From NCBI GenBank assembly GCA_009777845.1, contig WRLD01000029.1, forward strand, positions 1 through 37,630: a stretch of 37,630 nucleotides of DNA, in the 5' to 3' direction. The notes under the pieces were generated by a model that saw only the letters and a program-made list of their open reading frames with translations, did no database searches and was not told the DNA's origin. The stretch is from Defluviitaleaceae bacterium. GTDB taxonomy: Bacteria > Bacillota > Clostridia > Lachnospirales > WQUN01. Below, one piece after another: positions 1 through 7,315 of the stretch (positions are counted from its first letter, which is position 1; each line of letters starts with the position of its first letter). Position numbers and translations under genes: made by a program.

Positions 1-89
1 CCCCCCCCCCCAAAAAAAAAACCGCAAATCCCCACAAAAACCCTGCAAACGCCCACAACAAACGCAATATTGAAACCTGCGTTTCGTAT

Positions 90-244
90 CTGCCATGCCA
101 CGCTCCCTCTGTGCCTCTGTGTCTCTGTGTGAAAAAATCTTTTTGACAAATAATGAACGTAGATAAAGCGTATACCCTCGTTCTTTGTTTTAAAAGAATT
201 TTCACACAGAGGCACAGAGACACAGAGGGAGCGAGGCACAGCAG
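90..244. repeat. Long hairpin repeat, family A, copy 1
   Basis: Two arms of about 45 bases, rich in CTCTGTGCCTCTGTG on the left and CACAGAGGCACAGAG on the right, pair almost perfectly around a centre of about 55 bases containing GACAAATAATGAACGTAG. The ends are variants of CTGCTGTGCCACG and its complement. Related copies lie at 15837-16007 (inverted) and 19136-19288. From memory, CACAGAGGCACAGAG-type hairpins recur in intergenic DNA of several phyla; I could not check this. No coding potential. It could be a MITE or a structured extragenic palindrome. Confidence 0.85.
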
Positions 245-267
245 ACAATAGAACGCAGAATTAAAAG

Positions 268-395
268 ACAATCAAACACGGATTTAACGGATTTACGCGG
301 ATTTTATCTGGCGCGTTTTAAAGCATGGATTGCGGATTCCCACGAACGAATCCGCGTAATCCGTGAAAATCCGCGTTCCATTGCCTCTAAATCTA
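268..395. repeat. Inverted pair of family B repeats
   Basis: A forward run built on ACGGATTTA units (about 270-300) faces a reverse run built on AATCCGCG units (about 346-385), giving a stem with a loop of about 45 bases. The units repeat every 9-10 bases. The same family occupies most gene-free stretches of the window. The remainder of 1-469 shows no gene; it opens with an 11-base C run followed by an A run. Confidence 0.75.
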
Positions 396-469
396 TGTTA
401 CATTTCTTTTAAATCCACGTCCTATAAATCACTTATTAAACCACAGGCTAAGGGAGCTTGCAGGCTCTC

Positions 470-580
470 GTAGGGGACGGATTTATCCGTCCCGAGATAC
501 GCACGTTCGTCAATTCGGGACGGATAACGTCCATTAACGCAGAGCGAGGTAACCTCGGGACGGATAAATCCGTCCCCTAC
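470..580. repeat. Family C palindromic repeat, copy 1 (111 bp)
   Basis: The ends are 27-bp perfect inverted repeats that begin with GTAGGGGACGG. Each end is itself palindromic (GGGACGGATTTATCCGTCCC), so the element can fold as one long hairpin or as two small ones. The centre contains CGTCCATTAACGCAGAGCGAGG, the exact place where copies 15470-15637 and 25384-25551 carry a 55-bp insert. A copy of the same 111-bp length is at 19523-19633. Confidence 0.85.
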
Positions 581-626
581 GAAACCCCAACCCCTACGAC
601 AAACGCACGAAACCAAAATGTGTAAA

Positions 627-708
627 TCAAACACGGATTTAACGGATTTACACGGATTGGCTCGAACGAAACCGCGTAAATCCGCCAAATCTGCGTTTAA
701 TCGCCTTA
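627..708. repeat. Inverted pair of family B repeats
   Basis: ACGGATTTAACGGATTTAC on the plus strand is followed about 20 bases later by its approximate reverse complement (CGTAAATCCGCCAAATC), so an imperfect hairpin is possible just upstream of the first lipoprotein gene. The preceding stretch ACGAAACCAAAATGTGTAA (about 605-623) is nearly repeated upstream of the second lipoprotein gene. Confidence 0.7.
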
Positions 709-736
709 CAACCTCAAACTAGAAAGCGTGATTCCC

Positions 737-1489
737 ATGAAAACACCACCCACCCTCGCACTCCTACTACTTATCGCCATATCGTTAAGCAGTTGCTTAA
801 CATACGACAACCCAAACGAACACCCCACACCCCCAACCGCCCTTGAATATTCAACCCCCGCCGCCCTATCCACCCCCGAACAAACACACCCACCCTACAC
901 CATTTCCATAGAAGAAATAAGCAACTCCATTCTAACAGCCAACAATGATATACTAGCGGAAATTTGGTTCGAGCTGCCGACCCTCTCTGGCGATTCCGAG
1001 GGAATTAGCAAAATCAACGCATTTTACAAGCAATGGTGCGAGGAATGGCTCAATGGCGAAAATTACCAAGACATCAAAGAACTTACTGACGAACTCATGG
1101 CTAACGGCGTTGACGAATACCTCGCCGCGCCAGAGCTTTTCACCCACGTAATCGGCAGCACAGTAATGCGGTCGGACGACACCCTAAGCATTGCCCACAC
1201 CTCGCGCTGGTACGGAGGCGGCTCGCCAAGCCACAGCATTTACGGCAACACGTTTGACATACGCACAGGCGAGCTTCTCGAATGTCCGTACGATATTACG
1301 GACGTAGCCTTTCGGGAACAGCTGCAAGCCCTAGCCCCGCACATCAGCTTCTGGGACAATAATGGCGGCTATTTCCGCGATGCCGAGCATATATACATCA
1401 TCACGCGAACGTATCGGGGCGATATTATCCAGTGGAACGGCAAAAAGGGGGAAGATTTTAGTGCGGAGGTGTGGGGGATTTTTCCATGA
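737..1489 (+). CDS. Lipoprotein with DUF3298-like domain
   Basis: A 250-residue predicted lipoprotein. The N-terminus has Lys-2, a hydrophobic stretch (LALLLLIAISL) and a lipobox LSSC whose Cys is about residue 17, followed by a Pro/Thr-rich linker of roughly 40 residues. The C-terminal part, with HTSRWYGGGSPSHSIYGNTF and IRTGELL, resembles the DUF3298 domain of extracytoplasmic proteins such as RsiV and PdaC; no catalytic residues could be assigned. I chose ATG 737 over the in-frame GTG 728 because the paralogue at 1605 starts at the equivalent ATG after the same AGAAAGCGTGATT leader. The leader and signal peptide of the two genes are nearly identical, so they arose by duplication or share a recombined 5' end. 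Function unknown; a surface-exposed or sensing role is inferred. Confidence 0.75.
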   Translation: MKTPPTLALLLLIAISLSSCLTYDNPNEHPTPPTALEYSTPAALSTPEQTHPPYTISIEEISNSILTANNDILAEIWFELPTLSGDSEGISKINAFYKQWCEEWLNGENYQDIKELTDELMANGVDEYLAAPELFTHVIGSTVMRSDDTLSIAHTSRWYGGGSPSHSIYGNTFDIRTGELLECPYDITDVAFREQLQALAPHISFWDNNGGYFRDAEHIYIITRTYRGDIIQWNGKKGEDFSAEVWGIFP

Positions 1490-1567
1490 GAATTAAATCC
1501 TTGCTCGCGCGGTAAATGCAATATTTCCATGAGAATTAAATCCTTGCCCACGCGGCAAATGCACGAA
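1482..1567. repeat. Two tandem copies of a 43-bp unit
   Basis: TTCCATGAGAATTAAATCC begins at 1482 and again at 1525, a period of 43 bases, with a few substitutions between units. The first unit overlaps the stop codon of the upstream lipoprotein gene. The array fills the gap before the second lipoprotein gene. Confidence 0.8.
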
Positions 1568-1604
1568 ACCAAAATGTATAAATCAAACTAGAAAGCGTGA
1601 TTAC

Positions 1605-3363
1605 ATGAAAACACCACCCACCCTCGCACTTCTGCTACTTATCGCGATACTACTAAGCAGTTGCCTATCTCGCAAAGCCCCCACCACACAGCCCACATCA
1701 CTAACACACCCAACACCCCCAACCAACCTTGACTATTCAACCCCCACCGCCCTATCCATTCCCGAAGAAACACCCACTCCCACACCTGCACCCACACCAA
1801 GCGCAACACACTTTGAGTTATACGGTATCCTAGACATCCCCGAAGAAACACCCACGCCAACACCCAACCCATGGACAGAACCCTACCGCACAATACTAAC
1901 CGACTACGAAAAAACAGGCTCGCAGCTGTATTTTATACTGTTCGACCTTGACAAAAGCGGCACTCCAGAATTGCTCGTTGTAGGCGAACACGCGGACAAT
2001 ATTTACGAAGCGGCCTACGCTTTCAGAAATGGGGGCGTGACCCCCTTAGCCCTTGGCGAGGGCGTATTCCTTGCACATTCTGCCCTTTCAGCGAGGGCGG
2101 GCGTAGAGCCTGCTAATGACATGCCCGGACTAATCACTTACATGATTGGCCCCAGTGCAGGCTCGTTTGGCACGAGTACCGCATATACGCTAATCACGGT
2201 GGACGAAGATATGCTTGTTATTGCGTTCACGGGCTGTAACTATGTCGATGTAGAAGCCCTGCATGAGTTGTTTGACAATTTTCCTTGCACATTCTGCCCT
2301 TTCGGCGAGGGCGGGCGTAAAACCTGCCAATGACATGCCCGGGCTAATCACTTACATGATTGGCCCCAGTGCAGGCTCGTTTGGCACGAGTACCGCATAT
2401 ACGCTAATCACGGTGGACGAAGATACGCTTGTTATTGCGTTCACGGGCTGTAACTATGTCGATGTGGAAGCCCTGCATGAGTTGTTTGACAATTTCGGGC
2501 AAGATGCTGACGAAGATGTTTTACAGACGGCGATTCAAGAACACACCTACGATTACCTAAATAACGAACTGGTGACAGCAGACGAACTCGAAGCTGTTTT
2601 CCCTCGCGGTTTTTATGACGAACGAATAACGCCGATTAGAATAACGGAAGCTAATATTAAGGAAGCGTTCGGCGAGGAAGCGTTTGAGAAAACGCCCACG
2701 CCCCTTAGCTTTGACGCGCAAATCCACGCCGCCCTGCCCCCATTTACAGTAACTGTACACGAAAACGCCCAAAATAAAGACGGCGACTATGAATACACAA
2801 TCGCCGTTTCAAACCAGTTTTTGGCAGATTTTGACTGTCCGCCGATTTTTGCCACATCATACCAAGAGTGGGATTATGACAACATCGAGCGTTTTATCTT
2901 CCTAGAGGACATAAATTTTGACGGCTACAAGGATTTGTGGCTGTACCATTCGGGCGGGCGTAACCTCGAATACAACATATATCTTTATGTTGATAACAAT
3001 GGTTATGGGGGCTTTGAAACCGAGCCGTTTTTCAATTCCTGTTTTGCTCATCGTTTATACCCCGACACAAAACAGCTTATGCTTATCATGGTTTCAGGCA
3101 CAGGGCATAGCTATGAAATGTACCAATTCACCCACGCAGACCATGACGGAAATATCGAAAAATTTGAACCGCTCCGCATAGGAAAAGTCAGTTTTCTCTT
3201 TGACGAAGATAGCCGTAGCTATACCGTCCGCAATGTCGGCAGTGAAAACAACGACATCATATTTTCACAAACCATAACCGAGAGTGAGTATTACAACGGC
3301 GAGCTGAATATTGACGAGCTTATGGAAGCGTATTTGAGGTTTGGAAGTATTACTCCCCCCTAG
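1605..3363 (+). pseudogene. Lipoprotein gene broken by a 214-bp tandem duplication
   Basis: The first open part (1605-2333) starts with a signal peptide nearly identical to that of the gene at 737 (lipobox LSSC), followed by Pro/Thr-rich repeats containing EETPTPTP and a domain with FDLDKSGTPELLVV, an acidic FG-GAP/EF-hand-like pattern. At 2067-2280 and 2281-2494 the same 214 bases occur twice. Because 214 is not a multiple of three, the second copy shifts the frame, and the coding sequence resumes in another frame (open from 2263 to 3363). Deleting one copy restores a single ORF of 514 codons plus stop. The downstream half contains another acidic repeat (LEDINFDGYKDLWLYHSGG) and has no family I recognise. 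The 3' end overlaps the convergent lipoprotein gene by 14 bases. The few substitutions between the two copies suggest the duplication is not brand new. Confidence 0.8.
2067..2494. repeat. 214-bp direct tandem duplication
   Basis: Unit 1 is 2067-2280 and unit 2 is 2281-2494; both start TTCCTTGCACATTCTGCCC and end GTTGTTTGACAATT. There are only scattered differences (for example CAGCGAGG versus CGGCGAGG). The duplication is inside the lipoprotein gene and shifts its frame by one. Confidence 0.9.
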
Positions 3364-4111
3364 CCTCTACCACAAATCTATTAAAGTCACTCTCGGGCAG
3401 CATTTCTGCAAATATCGCCAAAAATTCCGCTTCGCTTATATGCTGCCTCGTCCGCACACCGTCATTTACACGAACGATTTCATAGTATACGCCCAGCCCA
3501 TTTTCCATTACATGCGGGAAGTGTTCGAGCATATGCTGCTCGTCAAGCTCCGAAAAGTCATAAAATTCCCGAACCCAAAGCTCGCAAATAGGCTCCCGAT
3601 TTAAGTCCTCATCAAACCTATAAAACTCGAACCAGTAACTATAATACAAGCTAAAAAACCAAGTATACCCCACATAATACCCCAAATCGCTCAAAAAATG
3701 GATAGGACGTATCGAGGCGGTATTGATGGCAAAAAGGATTGCGTTATCGTCCTCAAAGCTAAACATAGCAAGTATCTTTTTTAGCCCGCCCTTTTCCCGC
3801 CATAACAGCTCGGCTGTTCCGTCGCCATTTAGGTCATGCTCGAGCCATTCTAATTCGTCATTACTACGACTATATATTCGTTCCAGTGAAGTTATAAACG
3901 ATTCCGCTTCCGAACCGTCACGCAAAACCACATTTGAAAAATCACCGCCCATTATTTGCTCTATGGGGCTAAGTTTCTCTGGGCTAATCTGTTCTGTGGG
4001 GCTAATTTGTTTTGGGCTAATTTGCTCCATGGGGCTAATCTGCTCATGGCGAACGCCGCCACCACACCCGAACAACAATAACAATAACAGAACAAGCATA
4101 CCTTTTTTCAT
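3350..4111 (-). CDS. Lipoprotein with QISP repeat linker
   Basis: A 253-residue predicted lipoprotein. The N-terminus is MKKGMLVLLLLLLFGCGGG, with Cys in the lipobox LLFGC, followed by a short degenerate repeat (QISPMEQISPKQISPTEQIS) that probably acts as a flexible tether. The body contains LEHDLNGDGTAELLWREKGG, a calcium-loop-like acidic pattern shared in style with the neighbouring lipoproteins. I place the start at ATG 4111 rather than the upstream TTG at 4132, because AAGGGG lies 9 bases before this ATG. The gene is convergent with, and overlaps by 14 bases, the lipoprotein pseudogene at 1605-3363. Function unknown. Confidence 0.75.
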   Translation of the reverse strand: MKKGMLVLLLLLLFGCGGGVRHEQISPMEQISPKQISPTEQISPEKLSPIEQIMGGDFSNVVLRDGSEAESFITSLERIYSRSNDELEWLEHDLNGDGTAELLWREKGGLKKILAMFSFEDDNAILFAINTASIRPIHFLSDLGYYVGYTWFFSLYYSYWFEFYRFDEDLNREPICELWVREFYDFSELDEQHMLEHFPHVMENGLGVYYEIVRVNDGVRTRQHISEAEFLAIFAEMLPESDFNRFVVEARGE

Positions 4112-4191
4112 TCCAAACAGCCCCTTTTTCAATATACCGCATTTGTATGGGCTATTATAAACTAATTATTGTTAAAGCATAAGCCCTAAAT

Positions 4192-4704
4192 ATGGTATAC
4201 TATAAAAAATTCAAATACGTAGGGGACGGACTTGTCCGTCCCGAGGTACGCACGCCGACCACCCCACCCACGTACCACCGATTCAACCCCCCCCTAAGCG
4301 AAACCGACCTAGAATGGTATAACCTCTATATGTCCGACCAGTATTGGGAATTACACGAAACCGCGTTTACGTTTTTGAGAGCCTACTACCTCGGCAATAT
4401 AGAAACTGCGAAAGGATTAGCCGCCGACCCCGATAATGATAGGTGGCTGACACGGTTTGCCGAGTTTTGGTATGGGTATCCGCAGGAAGAAAGGTCACTA
4501 GACAATATCCATTCATATTTTTTTTCTGTCAACAGGCACACTGGCACCCCTAAATATTACGAAAAAGACGGCGAACAAATAAGGATTATACCATCGTATC
4601 TAAATGTATCAGATGCGATAGTCGAAATGAATTATTTGATACATTTAGACACTATCTACATTGACGGCACTTGGAAAATACTTGACTTTGCAATTGACCC
4701 ATGA
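4192..4704 (+). pseudogene. Hypothetical ORF with a repeat-derived N-terminus
   Basis: A 170-codon ORF. Codons from about 10 to 20 (KYVGDGLVRPEVRTP) are a translation of a partial family C repeat at 4219-4254. No ribosome binding site is visible and there is no signal peptide, although the neighbours are lipoproteins. The remainder (ETAFTFLRAYYLGNIETAK near residue 57, ending GTWKILDFAIDP) looks like the exported domain of a small lipoprotein that lost its native 5' end when the repeat arrived. An internal Met at 4330 is another possible start but also lacks a ribosome binding site. It may be expressed as a chimera or be dead; I favour a 5'-truncated pseudogene. The family is not recognised. 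Confidence 0.5.
4219..4254. repeat. Partial family C repeat, copy 2
   Basis: Only the left end is present, starting GTAGGGGACGG. Its inner palindrome reads GGGACGGACTTGTCCGTCCC; relative to other copies (ATTTAT at the centre) both partners of one base pair have changed, T-A to C-G. After GTACGCACG the sequence continues CCGACC, which matches the end of the 55-bp module D, so this looks like a C-D recombinant joined at GCACG. Confidence 0.75.
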
Positions 4705-4705
4705 C

Positions 4706-4840
4706 TTATATTTTCTGCAACTCCAAGTACGATATACAAACATTTGCGATTGCCCGAGCGTAGGCCTCTTGCCCCTCTTGTGATACAATAATAGGGTAGT
4801 CTATCGTGCTGTTCATAAACCCGCCCCGGCAAACACGGAG
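4706..4840 (-). pseudogene. C-terminal fragment, N-acetylmuramoyl-L-alanine amidase-like
   Basis: Reading the minus strand in the frame ending at TAA 4706-4708 gives GFMNSTIDYPIIVSQEG, then QEAYARAIANVCISYLELQ and a stop. This resembles the extreme C-terminus of Amidase_3 cell-wall hydrolases (a GFMSN-like motif followed by an amphipathic helix). Upstream the frame breaks, and at 4863 the truncated repeat E begins. Too short to assign firmly; no catalytic residues are included. Confidence 0.4.
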
Positions 4841-4862
4841 GGTATAGATTCATCTATTTCAG

Positions 4863-5023
4863 TCGCAAAAAACCTTGCATGCCTCTAGCACTCAACGGTT
4901 TTTGGTCGGCGTGCGGTATTGTCTAAGAAAACCACTTAGACGGTACCTTACTGTCTGCTTGCTCCTCGTCTTTCGACAAAAATCCTCGCAATCACAGCAC
5001 CGTTTTCAGCTTAAACAACTATA
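4863..5023. mobile_element. Truncated copy of the 220-bp MITE E
   Basis: The segment from TCGCAAAAAACC to the end CTTAAACAACTATA matches, in reverse orientation, the 3' three-quarters of the complete element at 22634-22853, including module D at 4904-4958. The left portion of the element (about 60 bases and its terminal repeat) is missing. Its right end abuts the IS630-like transposase remnant, whose reading frame closes on the TAG inside the terminal repeat. Confidence 0.75.
4904..4958. repeat. 55-bp module D, copy 1
   Basis: It runs from GGTCGGCGTGCGG to CTGTCTGC and carries the hairpin GGTATTGTCTAAG / CTTAGACGGTACC. The stem is imperfect here but keeps G-T pairs. Other copies are at 15515-15569, 22699-22753 and 25452-25506, all 55 bases. 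Confidence 0.8.
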
Positions 5024-5703
5024 GGAATTGCAAAACTTGTTTGCGGTGAAAGGATTCTCTGTCCGCAACTATAACAGAGTATTTAGGTATGGATTTTAGG
5101 AGCATGTTTTCAAACCAACATTCAAAAAGAACACTGTCTGTGGTGCCGTCATAAATCATAGGTGCAACGACCTTATCGCCGCATTTTGCAGCAACAATAT
5201 TTGTTCGCTTAAACTTTTTACCGCTTGTGTTGCTTGGCACACAAACGCCCCTTGGGGCATACGCATACTCACGGTAAAGAACGTATCTATTCCGCACTCA
5301 TCAACACAGTAAATCTTATACTATGGATAACTTTCAATGATTTCTTTGAATTTTTCACGTTATGGCTCGTTTTTTCCACATAGCTAATCGTTTTTTTTAC
5401 GCTTCAAATTTAACCGCCTGAGCGCGTAAAATACTGCTTGTTCTGTACAGTCAAACTCTTTCGCGATTTCTCCAAATAACTATCAGGGTTTGTGGCAATG
5501 TAGGCTCTTAGCTTCTCTGGGCAAATTTTCTTTGGTTGTCTGTTTAGTGGTCTTTTTTCCAATCTGCCTGTTTCAGCTTTTAATTTTTTCCACTCCTTTA
5601 TTGTTGTTGTGCCTACCTCAAACTTCTCATGTGCCTTTTGAATGCTGTTTCCCTTCGCGATAAAATTCAACGCTTTTTCTCTGAATTTTACACAATATGC
5701 CAT
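5024..5703 (-). pseudogene. IS630-family transposase remnant
   Basis: The N-terminus (5703 downwards) encodes MAYCVKFREKALNFIAKGN and TTTIKEWKKLKAETGR, the helix-turn-helix typical of IS630-type transposases. After residue about 79 the frame is lost, with stops near 5430. The first catalytic Asp is visible around 5305 in YCVDECGID, and the second in VADRESFHRK (about 5065), in a shifted frame that reads LYREYAYAPRGV then TNIVAAKCGDKVVAPMIYDG. The third catalytic residue (Glu) and the C-terminus are missing, replaced by the end of MITE E at 5023. At least two frameshifts plus a 3' truncation: non-functional. Members of this family insert at TA, consistent with the TA-ended MITE beside it. Confidence 0.8.
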
Positions 5704-5783
5704 GTCCTTATTATAGCATGAATTAAGGCTTCTTTCGGCTTGATATGCCTTAGTGTAAACCGTAACAGCAAACTCGCCCCAAA

Positions 5784-5824
5784 AAAAAGAACAACCGTCT
5801 AGTCCTGCCCTGCGGTTGTTTCAT
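5784..5824 (-). terminator. Probable intrinsic terminator
   Basis: On the minus strand AACAACCG and CGGTTGTT form an 8-bp stem around a 15-base loop, followed by CTTTTTTTT. It would stop transcription coming from the IS1-like element. The rest of 5704-6024 shows no gene and only a small TTGTC/GACAA inverted repeat near 5860. Confidence 0.6.
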
Positions 5825-6024
5825 ATTTCCTGTAGCATAACTATAAATACCCAAAATTCTATTGTCAATCGACAATTACCCGACACGCTACAGACAATCC
5901 CTCGACTTGGGGTATCACGGCAATTTGATTTTTTCATAGCCCTGTAATACAATTCCATTTAGCTAGTAATTCAACGAGGAATGAAGGATTAAAAAGGCAT
6001 TTGCACGAAACATCAGTAATATTT

Positions 6025-6155
6025 GGGAATGTTGATTAAATAATTATATCATAGGAAAATGCAAAATCTTGCTTTAAGAAACCGCAGTTTTACGGTGTTT
6101 TTTTAAGTCAGATTTCAAGGATAATTTTGCAAATAATTATTTAATCAACACTCCC
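6025..6155. repeat. 131-bp MITE-like unit with IS1-type ends
   Basis: GGGAATGTTGATTAAATAAT at 6025 is mirrored by its reverse complement ending at 6155, 22 bases with one mismatch. The unit replaces the C-terminal codons of the IS1 transposase and has no coding potential. It may be a miniature derivative that uses the same terminal repeat, or the product of an internal rearrangement. Confidence 0.6.
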
Positions 6156-6724
6156 CATTATTGCTTTCAATCAAATGAGTTTCCGCTTTTGTCTGAATTA
6201 GTAATTTTGGAGGGAGTATACCCGAATAAGAGTGCCAACCATCAGCAAAAAACACATCAACACTCCAAAGCATCAAGCGTTCGTAAAGCCTTGAAAATGT
6301 AGCATTGTCGCGCCCTCCACACTCCCAGTCAATAAGTTGACCGGTATCGCGGCAATAAGCCTTCCGTATCCAACACTTGTTTTTTTTTTGACGTGATAAA
6401 GTGCCACATTTCATCAAGTTCAATTATTACTTTACTCGCTTGCGGTGCGGATTTTTCGTAGTTTTCTTCCGCGAAAGCCCTAATCCAACGATATACGGCA
6501 TGGACATCATCGCGGACAATTTTGGCGATTGTTCGCATGGATAAACCTAGCAAATAGAGCAATATCGCCAATCGCTTCACGTTTTCGGGTTTCCCCTTGT
6601 GTCTGTTGGGTTGAAATTGATGGCCGCATGATTTGCACTTGTATCGCTAATTTCCGTTTACCTTTCCTGCTTTTACAATCTCTTTGCTTTCGCATTTTTT
6701 GCACAGTATCACCTTGGATTTCAT
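6145..6724 (-). pseudogene. IS1-family transposase, nonsense and frameshift
   Basis: From ATG 6724 the protein starts MKSKVILCKKCESKEIVK and continues RYKCKSCGHQFQP, a four-cysteine zinc motif of the InsA type, then a helix-turn-helix (LAILLYLLGLSMRTIAKIV) and the catalytic stretches ELDEMWHF, FADGWHSY and IESNN. Damage: an in-frame TAG lies between GKVNGN and RYKC (about 6647-6649); a run of ten A (minus strand, 6380-6389) puts the frame off by one, where nine would give SKKNKCW; and the C-terminus after IESNNG is lost. The family is clear and the gene is inactive unless slippage and suppression both occur. Confidence 0.85.
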
Positions 6725-6839
6725 CGTGACGACAACCCCCTTTCCGAAAGTGTTCCGATTTTACATTCTTGTGGGTATATTGTCAACATTCCCATATTTT
6801 ATTTTATTTTCACAGCATTTCACAAATCCGCTTTAACCA

Positions 6840-6893
6840 CCTACCCCAACCAACCCCAAACCCCTACCCCAAAAACCCAAAACCCCACACCCC
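6840..6893 (-). other. G-rich tract (possible G-quadruplex) after the pilin gene
   Basis: The minus strand just after the pilin-like stop codon has at least seven runs of three or four G separated by 2-6 bases (GGGGTGTGGGG, TTTTGGG, GGGGTAGGGG, TTTGGGG). In the transcript this could form a quadruplex and affect 3'-end formation. No hairpin terminator is visible here. Confidence 0.5.
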
Positions 6894-7315
6894 TACCTCC
6901 GCCAACCCTTCACCAACTCCAACTCCGCTTCACTCAAGCTCCCCACCGCCCCATGCACCTCATCAGGGCTACCACCTATATCCACCATCACATTACCACC
7001 CTCTATCACCCATTTCGCGCCCTCTGTCTGAATACTCACATTACGCGGATTTATATATCCAGCCTCTACCAAAATACCCAACACCTCGTCCATATTCCCA
7101 CTAGAAAAATCCCTATACCGTCCTCTTTCCACGCGGTACAAGTCCATTGCGTTTTGCAGAACCAGTGCCGACTGCACATCGGCACGAAGCCTTGCACGGT
7201 CGGTACTGTTCAGAAAAATAGGCACTAAAACCAACGCAATAATAGACATAATCGCCAAAACAACGGTAATTTCCATAAGGGTCAAGCCGCCCACGCTTTT
7301 TTGTTTATCTCTCAC
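6893..7315 (-). CDS. Type IV pilin-like protein
   Basis: A 140-residue prepilin. The leader VRDKQKSVGG is followed by LTLMEITVVLAIMSIIALVL, giving the class III cleavage site after Gly-10, Glu at +5 of the mature protein and a hydrophobic helix for assembly. The globular part (RADVQSALVLQNAMDLYRVE, then YINPRNVSIQ) resembles GspG/ComGC-type minor pilins. I start at GTG 7315, where GGGGG lies 7 bases upstream; the longer frame from 7393 only adds the reversed tail of the upstream gene. It overlaps the activase gene by 11 bases, so it is probably translationally coupled as the last gene of a five-gene unit. No pilus assembly genes are near. It could be a pseudopilin for secretion or adhesion; the role is not known. 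Confidence 0.75.
   Translation of the reverse strand: MRDKQKSVGGLTLMEITVVLAIMSIIALVLVPIFLNSTDRARLRADVQSALVLQNAMDLYRVERGRYRDFSSGNMDEVLGILVEAGYINPRNVSIQTEGAKWVIEGGNVMVDIGGSPDEVHGAVGSLSEAELELVKGWRR

Larger units (their letters stand above)
6025..6793. mobile_element. Decayed IS1-family element (769 bp)
   Basis: The left end GGGAATGTTGA (6025-6035) and the right end TCAACATTCCC (6783-6793) are perfect 11-bp inverted repeats. They are flanked by ATATTT on both sides (6019-6024 and 6794-6799), a possible short target duplication, although IS1 elements usually give 8-9 bp. The 769-bp length is typical of IS1. The element contains the transposase pseudogene 6145-6724 and an internal inverted copy of its left end at 6134-6155. 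Confidence 0.75.

Noticed and set aside
1..21. C and A homopolymer runs at the window start as a functional tract
   Set aside because: Nothing around it supports a role; it could equally be a low-complexity or assembly-edge effect.
422..688. 88-codon minus-strand ORF and similar ORFs in the repeat regions (for example 15338-15754, 18849-19226, 25257-25508, 25363-25647)
   Set aside because: Their translations are read-through of repeats A, B, C and D (VGDGFIRPEV and HRGTEAQR-like peptides recur), without ribosome binding sites.
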